DNA of 64,000 nucleotides, taken from the NCBI GenBank assembly GCA_031769625.1, contig JAUIMM010000015.1, positions 28,674,501-28,738,500 on the forward strand. Reading direction: 5' to 3'. Within the stretch, counting starts at the first letter, position 1, and each line of letters starts with the position of its first letter. The DNA comes from Taudactylus pleione. Lineage: Eukaryota > Chordata > Amphibia > Anura > Myobatrachidae. The position numbers were made by a program, and so were the translations under genes. Below are positions 36,881-47,851 of the stretch, piece after piece. Below the pieces are notes generated by a model. It was given only the letters and a program-made list of their open reading frames with translations. It ran no database searches and was not told where the DNA came from.

Positions 36881-37206
36881 AATCTAGACGGGATTTGGAA
36901 CCGAGGACACACTACCTCCATCAATTGTCTAAATCCCACTGCACTAATGTCGGATACCGGACGCACGTCTAACACCAACATAGCAGTCAAGGCCTCAGTT
37001 ATACGTTTTGCTTCAGGATGACTGCTGTCGTACTTCATCCTCATCGCTAGGGACTGTTGGAGGGTCAATTGTTTAGTAAAAGTAGTGATGTTCCTACTTC
37101 CTCTCTGGGATGATGAACAACTCCCAGCAGCAGCAACAGCACTAGGAGGAAGAGGTTCTTGATCTTTCCCTATTTTATTTTTATCGGAGAAAGTTTGGTC
37201 CTCCAT
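36832..37206 (-). pseudogene. hAT transposase, N-terminal fragment
   Basis: A 124-residue open frame starting at a true ATG (MEDQTFSDKNK). After a low-complexity Ser/Ala/Gly segment, residues 50-105 resemble the region of ZBED/Charlie-type hAT transposases before the catalytic core (KRITEALTAMLVLDVRPVSD, then GFRQLMEVVCPRFQIPSRF). Its last 15 or so residues are already encoded by the first unit of the tandem array and run into a stop. No zinc-finger BED domain is visible, and the RNase-H-like core that should follow is missing. It is therefore a truncated, non-catalytic relic; some expression from the upstream TATA box is possible. Confidence 0.8.
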
Positions 37207-37299
37207 TTATGTTATATTGATATATATACATGCGGCTAAAGCGCACACAAACACAGAAAATATTATTTTATTTTGGCTGGAGAGTAGTGCACTTTGTGG

Positions 37300-39190
37300 G
37301 TTACACCACCCTTTAAGAAATGAGCCAGCCGGCTCTTTACTTATGGGACACAGGCGCACGCTTGGCGCTGCTCCTTTGTTGATGCACGTGCAGCCACAGT
37401 GCACACAATTCACAAACACAGAAAATAATTTTTTTTTTGGTTTGGACTGGAGTGTACTTTCGGGGGTTACAGCACCCTTAACGGTCAAGCCAGCCGGCCC
37501 TTTACTTATGACACAGGCGCACGCTTGGCACTACTTTGTTGATGCACGTGCGGCTACTGCGCACACAATTCACAAACACAGAAAATATTTTTTTTTTAGG
37601 TTTGGACTGGAGTGTACTTTCGGGGGTTACAGCACCCTTAACGGTCAAGCCAGCCGGCCCTTTACTTATGACACAGGCGCACGCTTGGCACTACTTTGTT
37701 GATGCACGTGCGGCTACTGCGCACACAATTCACAAACACAGAAAATAATTTTTTTTTGGTTTGGACTGGAGTGTACTTTCGGGGGTTACAGCACCCTTTA
37801 ACGGTCAAGCCAGCCGGCCCTTTACTTATGACACAGGCGCACGCTTGGCACTACTTTGTTGATGCACGTGCGGCTACTGCGCACACAATTCACAAACACA
37901 GAAAATAATTTTTTTTTAGGTTTGGACTGGAGTGTACTTTCGGGGGTTACAGCACCCTTAACGGTCAAGCCAGCCGGCCCTTTACTTATGACACAGGCGC
38001 ACGCTTGGCACTACTTTGTTGATGCACGTGCGGCTACTGCGCACACAATTCACAAACACAGAAAATAATTTTTTTTTTGGTTTGGACTGGAGTGTACTTT
38101 GGGGGTTACAGCACCCTTTAACGGTCAAGCCAGCCGGCCCTTTACTTATGACACAGGCGCACGCTTGGCACTACTTTGTTGATGCACGTGCGGCTACTGC
38201 GCACACAATTCACAAACACAGAAAATAATTTTTTTTTTGGTTTGGACTGGAGTGTACTTTCGGGGGTTACAGCACCCTTAACGGTCAAGCCAGCCGGCCC
38301 TTTACTTATGACACAGGCGCACGCTTGGCACTACTTTGTTGATGCACGTGCGGCTACTGCGCACACAATTCACAAACACAGAAAATATATATTTTTTTGG
38401 TTTGGACTGGAGTGTACTTTCGGGGGTTACAGCACCCTTAACGGTCAAGCCAGCCGGCCCTTTACTTATGACACAGGCGCACGCTTGGCACTACTTTGTT
38501 GATGCACGTGCGGCTACTGCGCACACAATTCACAAACACAGAAAATAATTTTTTTTTTGGTTTGGACTGGAGTGTACTTTCGGGGGTTACAGCACCCTTA
38601 ACGGTCAAGCCAGCCGGCCCTTTACTTATGACACAGGCGCACGCTTGGCACTACTTTGTTGATGCACGTGCGGCTACTGCGCACACAATTCACAAACACA
38701 GAAAATTATTTTTTTTTTGGTTTGGACTGGAGTGTACTTTCGGGGGTTACAGCACCCTTAACGGTCAAGCCAGCCGGCCCTTTACTTATGACACAGGCGC
38801 ACGCTTGGCACTACTTTGTTGATGCACGTGCGGCTACTGCGCACACAATTCACAAACACAGAAAATTATTTTTTTTTTGGTTTGGACTGGAGTGTACTTT
38901 CGGGGGTTACAGCACCCTTAACGGTCAAGCCAGCCGGCCCTTTACTTATGACACAGGCGCACGCTTGGCACTACTTTGTTGATGCACGTGCGGCTACTGC
39001 GCACACAATTCACAAACATAGAAAATAATTTTTTTTTGGTTTGGACTGGAGTGTACTTTCGGGGGTTACAGCACCCTTTAACGGTCAAGCCAGCCGGCCC
39101 TTTACTTATGACACAGGCGCACGCTTGGCACTACTTTGTTGATGCACGTGCGGCTACTGCGCACACAATTCACAAACACAGAAAATATAT
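37300..39190. repeat. tandem array B in the hAT element: units of exactly 160 bp
   Basis: GATGCACGTGCGGCTAC (first copy GATGCACGTGCAGCCAC) begins at 37381 and then every 160 bp up to 39141, twelve starts in all. Units are nearly identical. Differences sit in the T-run after GAAAAT and in CCCTTA versus CCCTTTA. The unit shares GTGCGGCTAC, CACACAATTCACAAA and GCGCACGCTTG-like blocks with array A, so both descend from one sequence. 160 is not a multiple of 3, so the open frames across units are not coding. Confidence 0.95.
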
Positions 39191-39534
39191 TATTTTTTTA
39201 GCACTTGGGGGGAGCACCCCTGATGGACAGAGCACCCCCTGGACAACACTACAGCACTCCTTTAGGACTGGGACACTGCACAGGACTTTGGAGTGGACAC
39301 AGCCCCTATGGAGAACTGACTGCACAACACAGTCCAGCCAGCCCCTATGGACTTTGAAGTAGTGGACACAGCCCCTATTAACAACAGCAGCACAGCACAA
39401 CACAGCCAGCCCCTATGGACTTTGAAGTAGTGGACAACAGCAGCACTACACTACACTACACTACACAGCCCTAACTCCCACCCTCCCTCTTCACTGTCCA
39501 CAGCCGAGTGAGAAAATGGCGCCGACGCGGGTAC
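39191..39534 (-). other. hAT subterminal leader region with short direct repeats
   Basis: Contains several imperfect repeats of CAGCCCCTATGGACTTTGAAG and a CTACA pentamer run near 39445-39465. Low-complexity leader between promoter and array B; no ORF of note. Confidence 0.5.
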
Positions 39535-39542
39535 CTTATATA
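39535..39542 (-). promoter_or_regulatory. TATA box of the hAT transposase
   Basis: The minus strand reads CCTATATAAGG about 160 bp inside the right terminus, with GC-rich sequence on both sides. It points toward the N-terminal transposase ATG at 37206, which is typical of an internal transposon promoter. Array B lies between promoter and ATG and would be transcribed as leader or intron. Confidence 0.5.
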
Positions 39543-39702
39543 GGATCCAAAACCCGCGAGACTCGGAAGGCGGGATGATGACGTTTTGCCTCGATTTCAG
39601 ATCCGAGTCAGGCGGGAAAAGTCGAGCCTGATTCGGATCGGACTCGGATCGGGGGGGCTCGGGGGGGTTCGGATTTCAGAAATCCGAACCCGCTCACCCC
39701 TA

Positions 39703-39710
39703 ATTCGAAC
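39703..39710. repeat. right target-site duplication of the large hAT element
   Basis: ATTCGAAC, identical to 33067-33074. Confidence 0.93.
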
Positions 39711-40224
39711 ACATCAATTATCTTCCTGCAACAGCAGTTAATTTTGTCACCTGCTCAGAGGTGGTAAAAACCAGGTCATATGCAGTACTATTAATGGGAT
39801 GCACACTGGCAGAAACATTTCTAGGGAAGCAAACAAAACACACAAAATTGACACATATAGCAAAGACAGTCCTGATGCCCCCTTATCTTAATTAATTTAA
39901 GACATAAATGTCATTAAACTGATTTTTTATTTTCGTTTTTCGTAGTATTTTAGGAGTAACGTAGAAGTTGATAAGACTGAACTGGTTGATCCTAAGTGGC
40001 AATACAATATGTTGGATTTGTACTCATGTTTTTACTGCATTTTACCCACAGACCTGTAATATATAAGTAAACAGCAGATATATACTATTGTAAAGTTTGC
40101 AATTGAAGATTGCAGCAATTGAGAACACGATGAATGCACTGCATACAATTGTGACAAATCAGGAGGCTTTGCTAGCTGTTGCTTTGATTAAAAAAATATC
40201 ACACAGCTCAGGAGAAGAATCTAG

Positions 40225-41239
40225 TACCCCTTTTCCACTGGCCAAAATACCCGGGTTATTGCAGTGTCAAACTGAGTAGTGGCTCAGTGGAAAAGGCTCC
40301 TAGGAAAAAACCCCGGGTCGATTGACCCAGGATTTCTACACAGGTATCGAGCAAGGTCTTTAGCGAGTAAAACCCCGGTCAAGCTCAGTGGAAACGGGTT
40401 ACTCGGGTCTTACGACCTTAGACCCGTTTCCAGTACGGTGATTGGCTGGTATTCGGAAGCTGTCTGTGTGACAGCTGTCATGGGGAGAGAGAGATTACAG
40501 CCTCCCCGTATGGTCTGGACAGTTCCAGTTTTTACCCCATCGCCGCTTCATATGGGGAGGCTGTAATCTCTCCCTGCCCATCTCCCCGGTGACAGCTGTG
40601 ATATCACAGCCTCCCGAAAGGACACCCCCCCCCGGGAAGGACCCTCTCCCCTGGTCCCTGGTGATGACATCATCTCCAAGCACTGGCACTGCACCCGTGT
40701 GCATACTTGCCTACTTTTGAAAAAGCATTTCAGGGAGATTGTGAAAGCAGCACCTATGAGCGCGTGTTACAGTGGGCGTGTACTGATAAATCTGAGAGGC
40801 GTGTCCTAAACCTGACTTATATCCAAATGTAAACCAGCCCAAAAGCATTTAGTAAGATCTGTTTGTTGATGAAAACAAACTGATACATTACAGAAATTCA
40901 TAGGGATCATTGTGCCTTATAATAACTAATGCAAGGAAATGACACTAATGATCCCATTTGAATGTATATATCTATGTTTTTTAATATAACAACTTCATAA
41001 TGGGAGTAATAATGAAATGAGGGAGATTGCTAGACTCTTCAGGGAGACAGGGAGATTGCTACTAGTTCAGGGAGTCTCCCTGACAATGAGGGAGAGTTGG
41101 CAAGTATGCCCGTGTGCGATGTGAATGGCGCCGACCCGGGATATTCCTGGGTCGCCGACGCAGTGGAAATGGGGTAAATCCTGGGTCTGACACGGCTTGG
41201 AACCATGTTCTGACCCGGGAATTTGATAGAAAAGGGGCA
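40225..41239. mobile_element. MITE with TACCCCTTTTCC ends, host of a nested hAT
   Basis: Begins TACCCCTTTTCCACTGG and ends GAAAAGGGGCA with TAG on both flanks. Interior carries ACCCGGG and GACAGCTGT-type inverted segments and GGCGCCGACCCGGGATATTC. Confidence 0.75.
40702..41108. mobile_element. hAT-like MITE nested in the 40225 element
   Basis: Starts CATACTTGCC and ends GGCAAGTATG, a perfect 10-bp inverted repeat. Flanked by CCCGTGTG at 40694-40701 and 41109-41116. The exact 8-bp duplication shows that it jumped into the outer element. Confidence 0.92.
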
Positions 41240-42129
41240 TAGGGCTTGCAATATGCCCATTTTTATATTTATCTGCTTTTTAACTTTTTTATCTTATATT
41301 TTTTTCATTTTATTTATTAGCTCCATATAAAATATATTTTACTACGTATAACAGAAAAGTCATCCTGGTGGATTCGTGTGTCTGATTCTTAAAGAAAAAG
41401 TAAACATCTAATACTAATAAAATGAACTGTACTATTTTTCTCAACTTTCCTTTGAGTGCTTTCTACTATTCCACCAGCAAGGGAACAGAGTATGAAGAAT
41501 GCGTTAAGGGTAAATATTACTGTCCTAGCTGTGAGCAAATTGTGCTGTAGAGTACAGTTACTGTATGTCAAAGTGTTTACACTCCAATTCAGAAACAGTC
41601 ACACTTACTTGCAGTACGCTGCCAACACAATGGATCCCAAAAATATTTCTAGTAAATGCAATTATTTCCCAACATTTAATGAAAAATGATGTAAGATTTA
41701 TAGTAGCTTCTACAATCTGGGTAAGTGGTCAGATGCTTACTTTATTCATTTCTGAAGTGATGTCACTGATTTCTTCCTGTACAGTATCTGGAACTAGTTA
41801 TGAGAATTAGAGATTACAAGAAAAAAAGCAGCAGCTGCTGCATATCGCTGGATGATCCCGATTCCCACAAGAAAGCCCTATATTGCATTATGGATAGATC
41901 TCTCAGACTTACACAGAAGCTCTTGCTGGGGGCAGGGCAAAGTATATGGCGTCATTAGACCCCACCCCTTCATGCCAATATGCAGTCAATTGCACATCTG
42001 AAAAGGGGGTGTGAGACCAAAATGACGCAATTAGAATAGAATTGTGTCATATTGACAACATTCCTTCTCCACAAACTGCAATTCCTAACAATATTCTTCC
42101 CATTCTACCCATTTCACTATGAAGTGGGT
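41240..42129. other. intron 1 stretch, nothing recognised
   Basis: AT-rich, no ORF with known motifs. Confidence 0.45.
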
Positions 42130-42643
42130 GGGATGCAAAGGTACAGACTCTTCCGGGAGCCCGCGAGACTCCTCGATAATTCAGTCGTTTTCTGGAGGTT
42201 CCGGGAGAGCAGGTATGTTCCACTGGAGATATTGGACAGTCTCCTGGGTTGGGCAAACTGATGCTGCGACCGCAGTCTGGCCTAAATGACCAAACTATGC
42301 TTGGAGCATTGCCCTAACTTACCTATTCTTCAGTTGTTGTTCAGTTGTTGAGGAAGGCTCCCTAATATTCGAGTAGTCCCCCGCACCCCGGAAGAGTATC
42401 CGGATCTCCAGCAAATTCCTAATTGCTGGGAATTGTTCATGATTGCCGGGAATTGCGGCTTCGTATGGAGGGTGTAGGGCTAAATGAGCCCCCTCCTCGT
42501 AGTCCCATGATTTACAACAATTTCCCATGATGGGGCGAGGCCTAATGACATGGGAACTCAGTCCCGCCCCCCAAAGTGTCTAGCTGTCTCCCCTCTCCGG
42601 GCATCTCCTGGAGAGGAGATATTAAAAGTTGGCAAGTATGGCC
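42130..42643. mobile_element. fragment(s) of the CATACTTGCC family
   Basis: Ends AAAAGTTGGCAAGTATGG after CTCTCCGGGCATCTCCTGGA. Related GGGAG-rich stretches start near 42150. The left end is not clear. Confidence 0.45.
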
Positions 42644-42839
42644 TTGCCCCTTTAGCTAACACCATCTTCAGATGCGTTCTACGATTTATCCTTATGGAGG
42701 CATTAAAGTCAGAGAGGGATCTTCTGACCCTTATAGTAACCTCAATCTATGTCCCCTCCCGGCCATCGCAGTATGAGTATGTGCATGTGCAGGTGTCTTA
42801 GCTGGCAGTAATGTGATAGCATAGTTATCATTTTACTGA

Positions 42840-43172
42840 CACCCTTTTTGCCAAGATAGACTTCTATTGGAGCCGCTGTCCTGACAACAAGGAATGTAAG
42901 CTCTCAAGAGCAGGGCCCTCGTCCCTCATGTGCTTTGCCTCCCCTTACTTATACTATCATTTCTTCCTAACTCCCAAATTGGCACCTAACACTTGGTTGC
43001 GGATGCCCAGCTGCTTGTGTTATGCAGCTATGTGTATAAACCATGTCCTTGTCCTGCATTGTTTTGTACTACTATTACTGTTTTTCTTGTGTACTCATTT
43101 ATGTAACTGTGTAAGGCGCTGCAGAACCTTTGTGGCGCCATATAAATAAAGGATAATAATAATAATAATAAT
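42840..43172 (+). mobile_element. L2 LINE 3'-end fragment
   Basis: Plus-strand tail with AATGTAAGCTCTCAAGAGCA followed by GGGCCCTC, then TGTAAGGCGCTGCAGAACCT and GGCGCCATATAAATAAAGGA with an AAT-repeat end. It is the same 3' region as the L2 at 10166, in the opposite orientation. No coding part is left. Confidence 0.8.
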
Positions 43173-44012
43173 GATTCAGCAATAAGGAATGGTACTTTTT
43201 CAGGCTCTGGGCCCCTACTACCACCAATATTAAAGACGCTACCTAAAGGAGATATCACATGCAACTTTTGAGCATGAAAGTGAAAGTTCTATACGTAGTT
43301 TATTGATGACAAAAAATATTTTATAGCTTATAGATCTACTAGCCGAAGGTATTCTGAATGTGTTTAGTTCTTGTCCAAACTCATGCACAAAGATTCAATT
43401 TATTGCTTGTATCAAAAATTTTAAAGCAGCAGATGTAAAACAGATTAAGATTAAGCATTTTGACAGACTTGGTTTTCCATCATAAGAGGAATCATTAAGG
43501 AAAGTATTACATTGAAATGGAGTGGGGGAAATAGGTATCAGTAGCTCATTCACACATGAAGCTGATAGATACTGATCAGCATTTTTCCCTACTGATTTAT
43601 TAAACAGGTTTGCATATAATATGTTTTCTTTATACAGTTCTGACAGGGACATTTATATATAGATACCACTACTTACCATATTTACCATGCATGGAATACA
43701 TGGGTACTACACAAACATAAACCTGGAATGCAGTGACATGCAGTGAGGTCAATGGCTGGGGAGGCACACTTGTATAAAAACACAGTTTTTATATCAAAAC
43801 TCTGGAGCATTACAGGGAGTATGATAGGGGAGGAAGTATGACAGGGGAGGCTCTGCCTCCCCTGCCTACCCTGACTGCACATCCCTGCCAAATTAGTAAT
43901 CTATGGCGGCACTGTACAAGCTGGGAGCCAAAAGCTATCCATCCATGACACAAGGATACTAATACAAAAAGCAGGTAAGTAATCTTATTTAGTAATATCT
44001 AAGCACACTCAC

Positions 44013-44868
44013 AGGGGTATTCAATATGGGAGCGAAAACACAGTTTTTGCGTTAATATCGCACTTATGACGTCATTATCGCAGGTTTTAGTTTTAAACCG
44101 TATTCAATTTCAAAGACTTTTCGCAGGTTTCAAAAGTAAAACGGGGATAACTTTTCACCATTGAATAGGTTTCTAAAAAAAGTGCGTGCAGAATTGGGGT
44201 TTAGGGGTGCAGGCATAAAAAAAATAGCCTGCACCCCTGGGAATGACATTTAAAAAAGAACTGCGTCAAAAAAAGTTTTAAAAAAAAATAGGGACACCCC
44301 AAAAAATTAATTTAAAAATTGGGGTGACAAAAAAAAAATGGGAAAAAATTGTTTAACAATAGGGAAATAGGTTCAGGGCTATTCTGCAAGTATGCGGCAG
44401 ATGTTTTCTAGAATAGAATTATAGCGGCAGGTGCACAATTGCAGAATTTTTAAAAACGTACTTTAGGGACTTAAAAATATGCTAGTACCCATTTTCATGT
44501 ACCCCAAATTTGATGGGACCACTTAAAAAAACGAAAAAAATAACCTAAGTGCTCTTCTGCAACACTTCTTCAATGTCGGGAAAAACACCTGCTGCGGCTA
44601 TTTAAATAGCCGACTTTCATTTAAAGGCTAAAACGGGGGTACCCATAGCGATCCCCCATGTTTTTACAACTTTAGGGGGTCCTACAATTTTTTTAAGGAA
44701 AAATTCGTAACTTTACGCAAATCCAACTTCGCAGGCTCCCGTTTTCGTTAATTTCATATTAAATACGGGGATAAGCGGGTGCGCGCCCGATACTTTAACG
44801 CAGGTAAAAGCTCCGATATGAAACGTAAACTTCGACAGCGAAGTTTACGTTTCATATTGAATACCCCT
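44013..44868. mobile_element. TTCAAT-type MITE, AGGGGTATTCAATATG ends
   Basis: AGGGGTATTCAATATG and CATATTGAATACCCCT are exact complements. The interior shares A-rich blocks, 'ggggtgcaggca' and 'cccattttcatgtacccca' with the element at 21590 in reverse order. Confidence 0.8.
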
Positions 44869-45614
44869 CTCAGACTATTATAGTTTTGGGGGCGGTTGAG
44901 GACCAGATCCACAACAGAATATATACTTGCATGGTAAAAAACATAAAGAAAAATGTTAATGTTGCATTTGCTCCAGGAATGATACTTCTGAATGCTTTTC
45001 AAGCATCTCCTCCTCACCTAGTAATGAGGCAGAGATGTACTCTTTGTGTCATACATGTATTACTGATGCTGGCAGCAATCCACCATGAGCGTCTAAACAG
45101 CAGCATCCTGTCCAGACTGCCAAGCCCTGTACAAATCAACCACATTTCACTGAACATGGCAATCTGACAAGACTTCTCTCCCAATGCCAACAACTATTTA
45201 GAGACGTTTTACATTCTGCTTTCCATAAACCTATTATGTAGCACACAAAATGCATACTTTGCACTCTGCATTAGGACCTTGCAATCCATTAAAAAACCTT
45301 CATGATTCCTTTTGCTATTGAAATACTTCTCCCACGATGCTCAGCCAACCATGAACTGGATGAACATCATAGGAGTTCTAAATGTACCCTAGCAACACTT
45401 CATATGCCAAGGGTGCCTATTCCCTATTTGTTTCATTCAAATAGCTGTGTGCTAATGTCACTTATACTATAGGGGGTGTCTCACTTCCCTCTTGGTACAC
45501 ATAACTGAAAATATACACATCATGAAAACTTTTTGATACATATTTTGTAAGGGACAATAACCTTAAAGTAATTATGACTATTGTTCAGTATTTTAATTCA
45601 CAAACCTTGACACA

Positions 45615-46170
45615 CTATTATTATTATCCTTTATTTATATGACGCCAAAGTGGGTCCGCAGCTCCTTAAAACATGCATAAAGGAAAAGTATGATCAAAAC
45701 AACAAAAAAAAGTGGCTTACAGTACAAACCATTGCAGAACAAGGGCATGGATTATAAACATTGCTGCATCAGGAATCATAAGGCCCAAATAAGTAGCGGG
45801 ACAACCAAACCCAAAGGTTTGGTGCCGTTGTTGGCAGTGGTAATGGTAAGTGAGGGAGGGGAAAGCACAAGAGGGAAGAGCAGGCCAGGCGACATGGGGG
45901 TACAATGGGTACACCCGTCCTGGGTTCAGAGGTTCAGATGGGCCCGAAGTTCAGAGGGCCACAAATCAAGACCATGGCACCTAATTGCGAGTTATAAACT
46001 GAATGCGCCATCCGCCCATCCGACGTGGCGCAACTAGGCATAAACAAAGCAGGTGGTTGGAGGGGGGGGCCACCCAGAGATATATATATGTAACGGGCCC
46101 CAAGATTTCTGTTTTTGGCCCTGGTGAAGAGGGCCCTGCTTGTGAGAGCTAGCTTACAAGCTCTTAAAGG
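45615..46170 (-). mobile_element. L2 LINE 3'-end fragment interrupted by a small hAT
   Basis: Starts with ATTATTATTATCCTTTATTT and 'gacgccaaagtgggtccgca', the reverse of the L2 tail, and ends in 'gggccctgcttgtgagagct'. It is split by the element at 45881-46123, which therefore inserted later. Confidence 0.75.
45881..46123. mobile_element. small hAT-like element nested in an L2 tail
   Basis: Begins CAGGCC and ends GGCCCTG. Flanks are GGGAAGAG (45873-45880) and GTGAAGAG (46124-46131), matching at 7 of 8 bases. Termini resemble those of the 30568 element. Confidence 0.7.
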
Positions 46171-47290
46171 TACTTATAATTCTGGAAGTCCTAGAATGTT
46201 CAAAGTGGTTTCCTTGTACACATAACAAAAGCCCAACTAGTTTATTTGTGTGTTTGTTTTCTATTTCATAGTTTAGCTTTCTGTTATATTTCATTACTAC
46301 TGTATGTGTAAGAAAAATGTTATCTATTTGTAGACCACTAGATAATAAATGCTATAAATGAAAATGATACCAAATAATAATTCCACTCTTGCTATAATTA
46401 TTGTTTGTTACCTATTGCCTTTGTCTTCTAATGTAAATGATCTTTATTATAAGTTTTGATTTACATTTTACTATTTAATCATTTATATTTACTATACAGT
46501 AGTACTTATAGTAATCCAGCACCAACATGTTGGGCAAAAGTAGCAGTTAGCATGTAGAAGTACATAAATCTATATAAAGGCCTGACATTTGCAAAGTTCT
46601 GACATATGCGCATGTCAGGGCCTGCAAGACTTACTACAATACACTAATGTGAGTGTCTGTCCGTCTATGTAAGTATCCTTGCGGCTTCCTGCATATGCGT
46701 TGCGCCACCCACTGTTTTCCCAGCTATAAACATCATCATTAGTATCAGCAGTTACATCTACCCCAGATGGGTGCAAAAGATTCATCTGAAACAGGGTCTC
46801 ATCTCTGTCTGCATGCCTCAAACAAGCACAGAGGTTAGGCTACATACCCACGACACATCCACTGACGCTCCTATGAGAGGGGTCTGTTCCATGCTTCTGC
46901 ATGGAAACTGCCCAGTTACTGCTCAGAAACCCCCTTTTCACTGATGGAGAAAGCGGCTGAGCACAGACCAAACTGTTCAATCTCGTATCCTCATTCAGGG
47001 TGAGCATGCATGGCGCGGTGCATGCTCGGTCTATGATTGCTGTCTTCAGACCATGCTCAGCATGCTGATAATTGCAGAATGCATCTGCTTTTGGACTTGA
47101 ATCTCTTGGACTTGGACTCAGAATCTACAAAATGAATTTTTTTTTTTTAAAAGTCTTCAACCGTATAATGTGACTTTTAGACCTCTAGGAAGCACAGATA
47201 CAGACAGATCATACATGATTACATTTAAAAAATGGATTTTAAAAGCATGTGTATGTTAATATTTTCTGTGAAAAGTTCTGGTTCCTGAAA
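46171..47290. other. intron 1 stretch, nothing recognised
   Basis: AT-rich left half; the right part (46600-47080) has GCATG-containing inverted words but no defined ends. The cryptic exon candidate follows. Confidence 0.45.
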
Positions 47291-47297
47291 TACTTAC

Positions 47298-47363
47298 CTT
47301 CAGGGGAATACAAGAAAGAGTCAAAGGTCACCAGGAAGTCACCATGTAATTATGCGCAGTTTC
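47298..47363 (-). other. candidate cryptic or non-coding exon in col13a1 intron 1
   Basis: 66 nt between TTGTCCTACAG| and AAG|GTAAGTATT on the minus strand. The donor is a perfect consensus. All three frames contain a stop, although one frame reads HGDFLVTFDSFLYSPEG after its stop. It would act as a poison or untranslated exon if used. Confidence 0.25.
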
Positions 47364-47636
47364 CTGTAGGACAATAATTAAATATCAAGCGGGAGTACTG
47401 GATTCTACACTGCCTCCTAAGAAAAAGAGGTGCCCATCTATCAAATCCTAAGAGATGCTGATACAATCTTGCTGATGTATGTTTGTCTTTCTTCAGTGAC
47501 AACTTGTGTCTTAAAAGAGTGAGGTTATGTAAGCATTGTGCTATGTTATGATGGCAGCATACTTTAAGAAAGAAAGCTGCATATTAAAGAATGGGGTCAT
47601 ATTTTATTTATTTACTTTCTTTATTGACAGTTACAG

Positions 47637-47639
<3 letters not shown>

Positions 47640-47672
<33 letters not shown>

Positions 47673-47755
47673 CGCACACATACTATGCAGTGCTTTACAG
47701 AGAATTTTTCACTCATTCACATCAATCCCTATCCCGGTGGAGCTTATTATCTATA
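47640..47755 (-). mobile_element. LINE 3'-end fragment with an AT microsatellite
   Basis: (AT)n at about 47639-47671, then GCGCACACATACTATGCAGT and 'gctttacagagaatttttca', then a 'cggtggagcttattatctat' piece. This is the reverse of a common amphibian CR1/L2-like 3' end ('ataataagctccaccggg'). Confidence 0.55.
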
Positions 47756-47851
47756 AGGTCTATTTACTAAGCATTGGATGGACCCTTTACCGGCTGCGTT
47801 TCAAAAATGACAGCTAGGAACTGATTGGCTAGTACTTTGGAGTACATTAAC

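Larger units (their letters stand above)
33075..39702 (-). mobile_element. 6.6-kb hAT transposon with degenerate transposase and two internal satellite arrays
   Basis: The element starts TAGGGGTG and ends CACCCCTA, flanked on both sides by the identical 8-mer ATTCGAAC (33067-33074 and 39703-39710). That is the target-site signature of hAT elements. On the minus strand, from the right end, it carries a GC-rich subterminal region with a TATA box, a 12-unit array, an N-terminal transposase piece, a 21-unit array, a C-terminal hAT dimerisation piece, an acidic tail remnant and a long 3' untranslated region. The central catalytic part of the transposase is absent, so this copy cannot move by itself. 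The exact target duplication suggests a fairly recent insertion. Confidence 0.93.

Noticed and set aside
37217..39362. Series of 70-128-residue ORFs repeated every 160 bp
   Set aside because: Same repeat unit read again and again. The period is not a multiple of 3 and the units are part of the hAT satellite.
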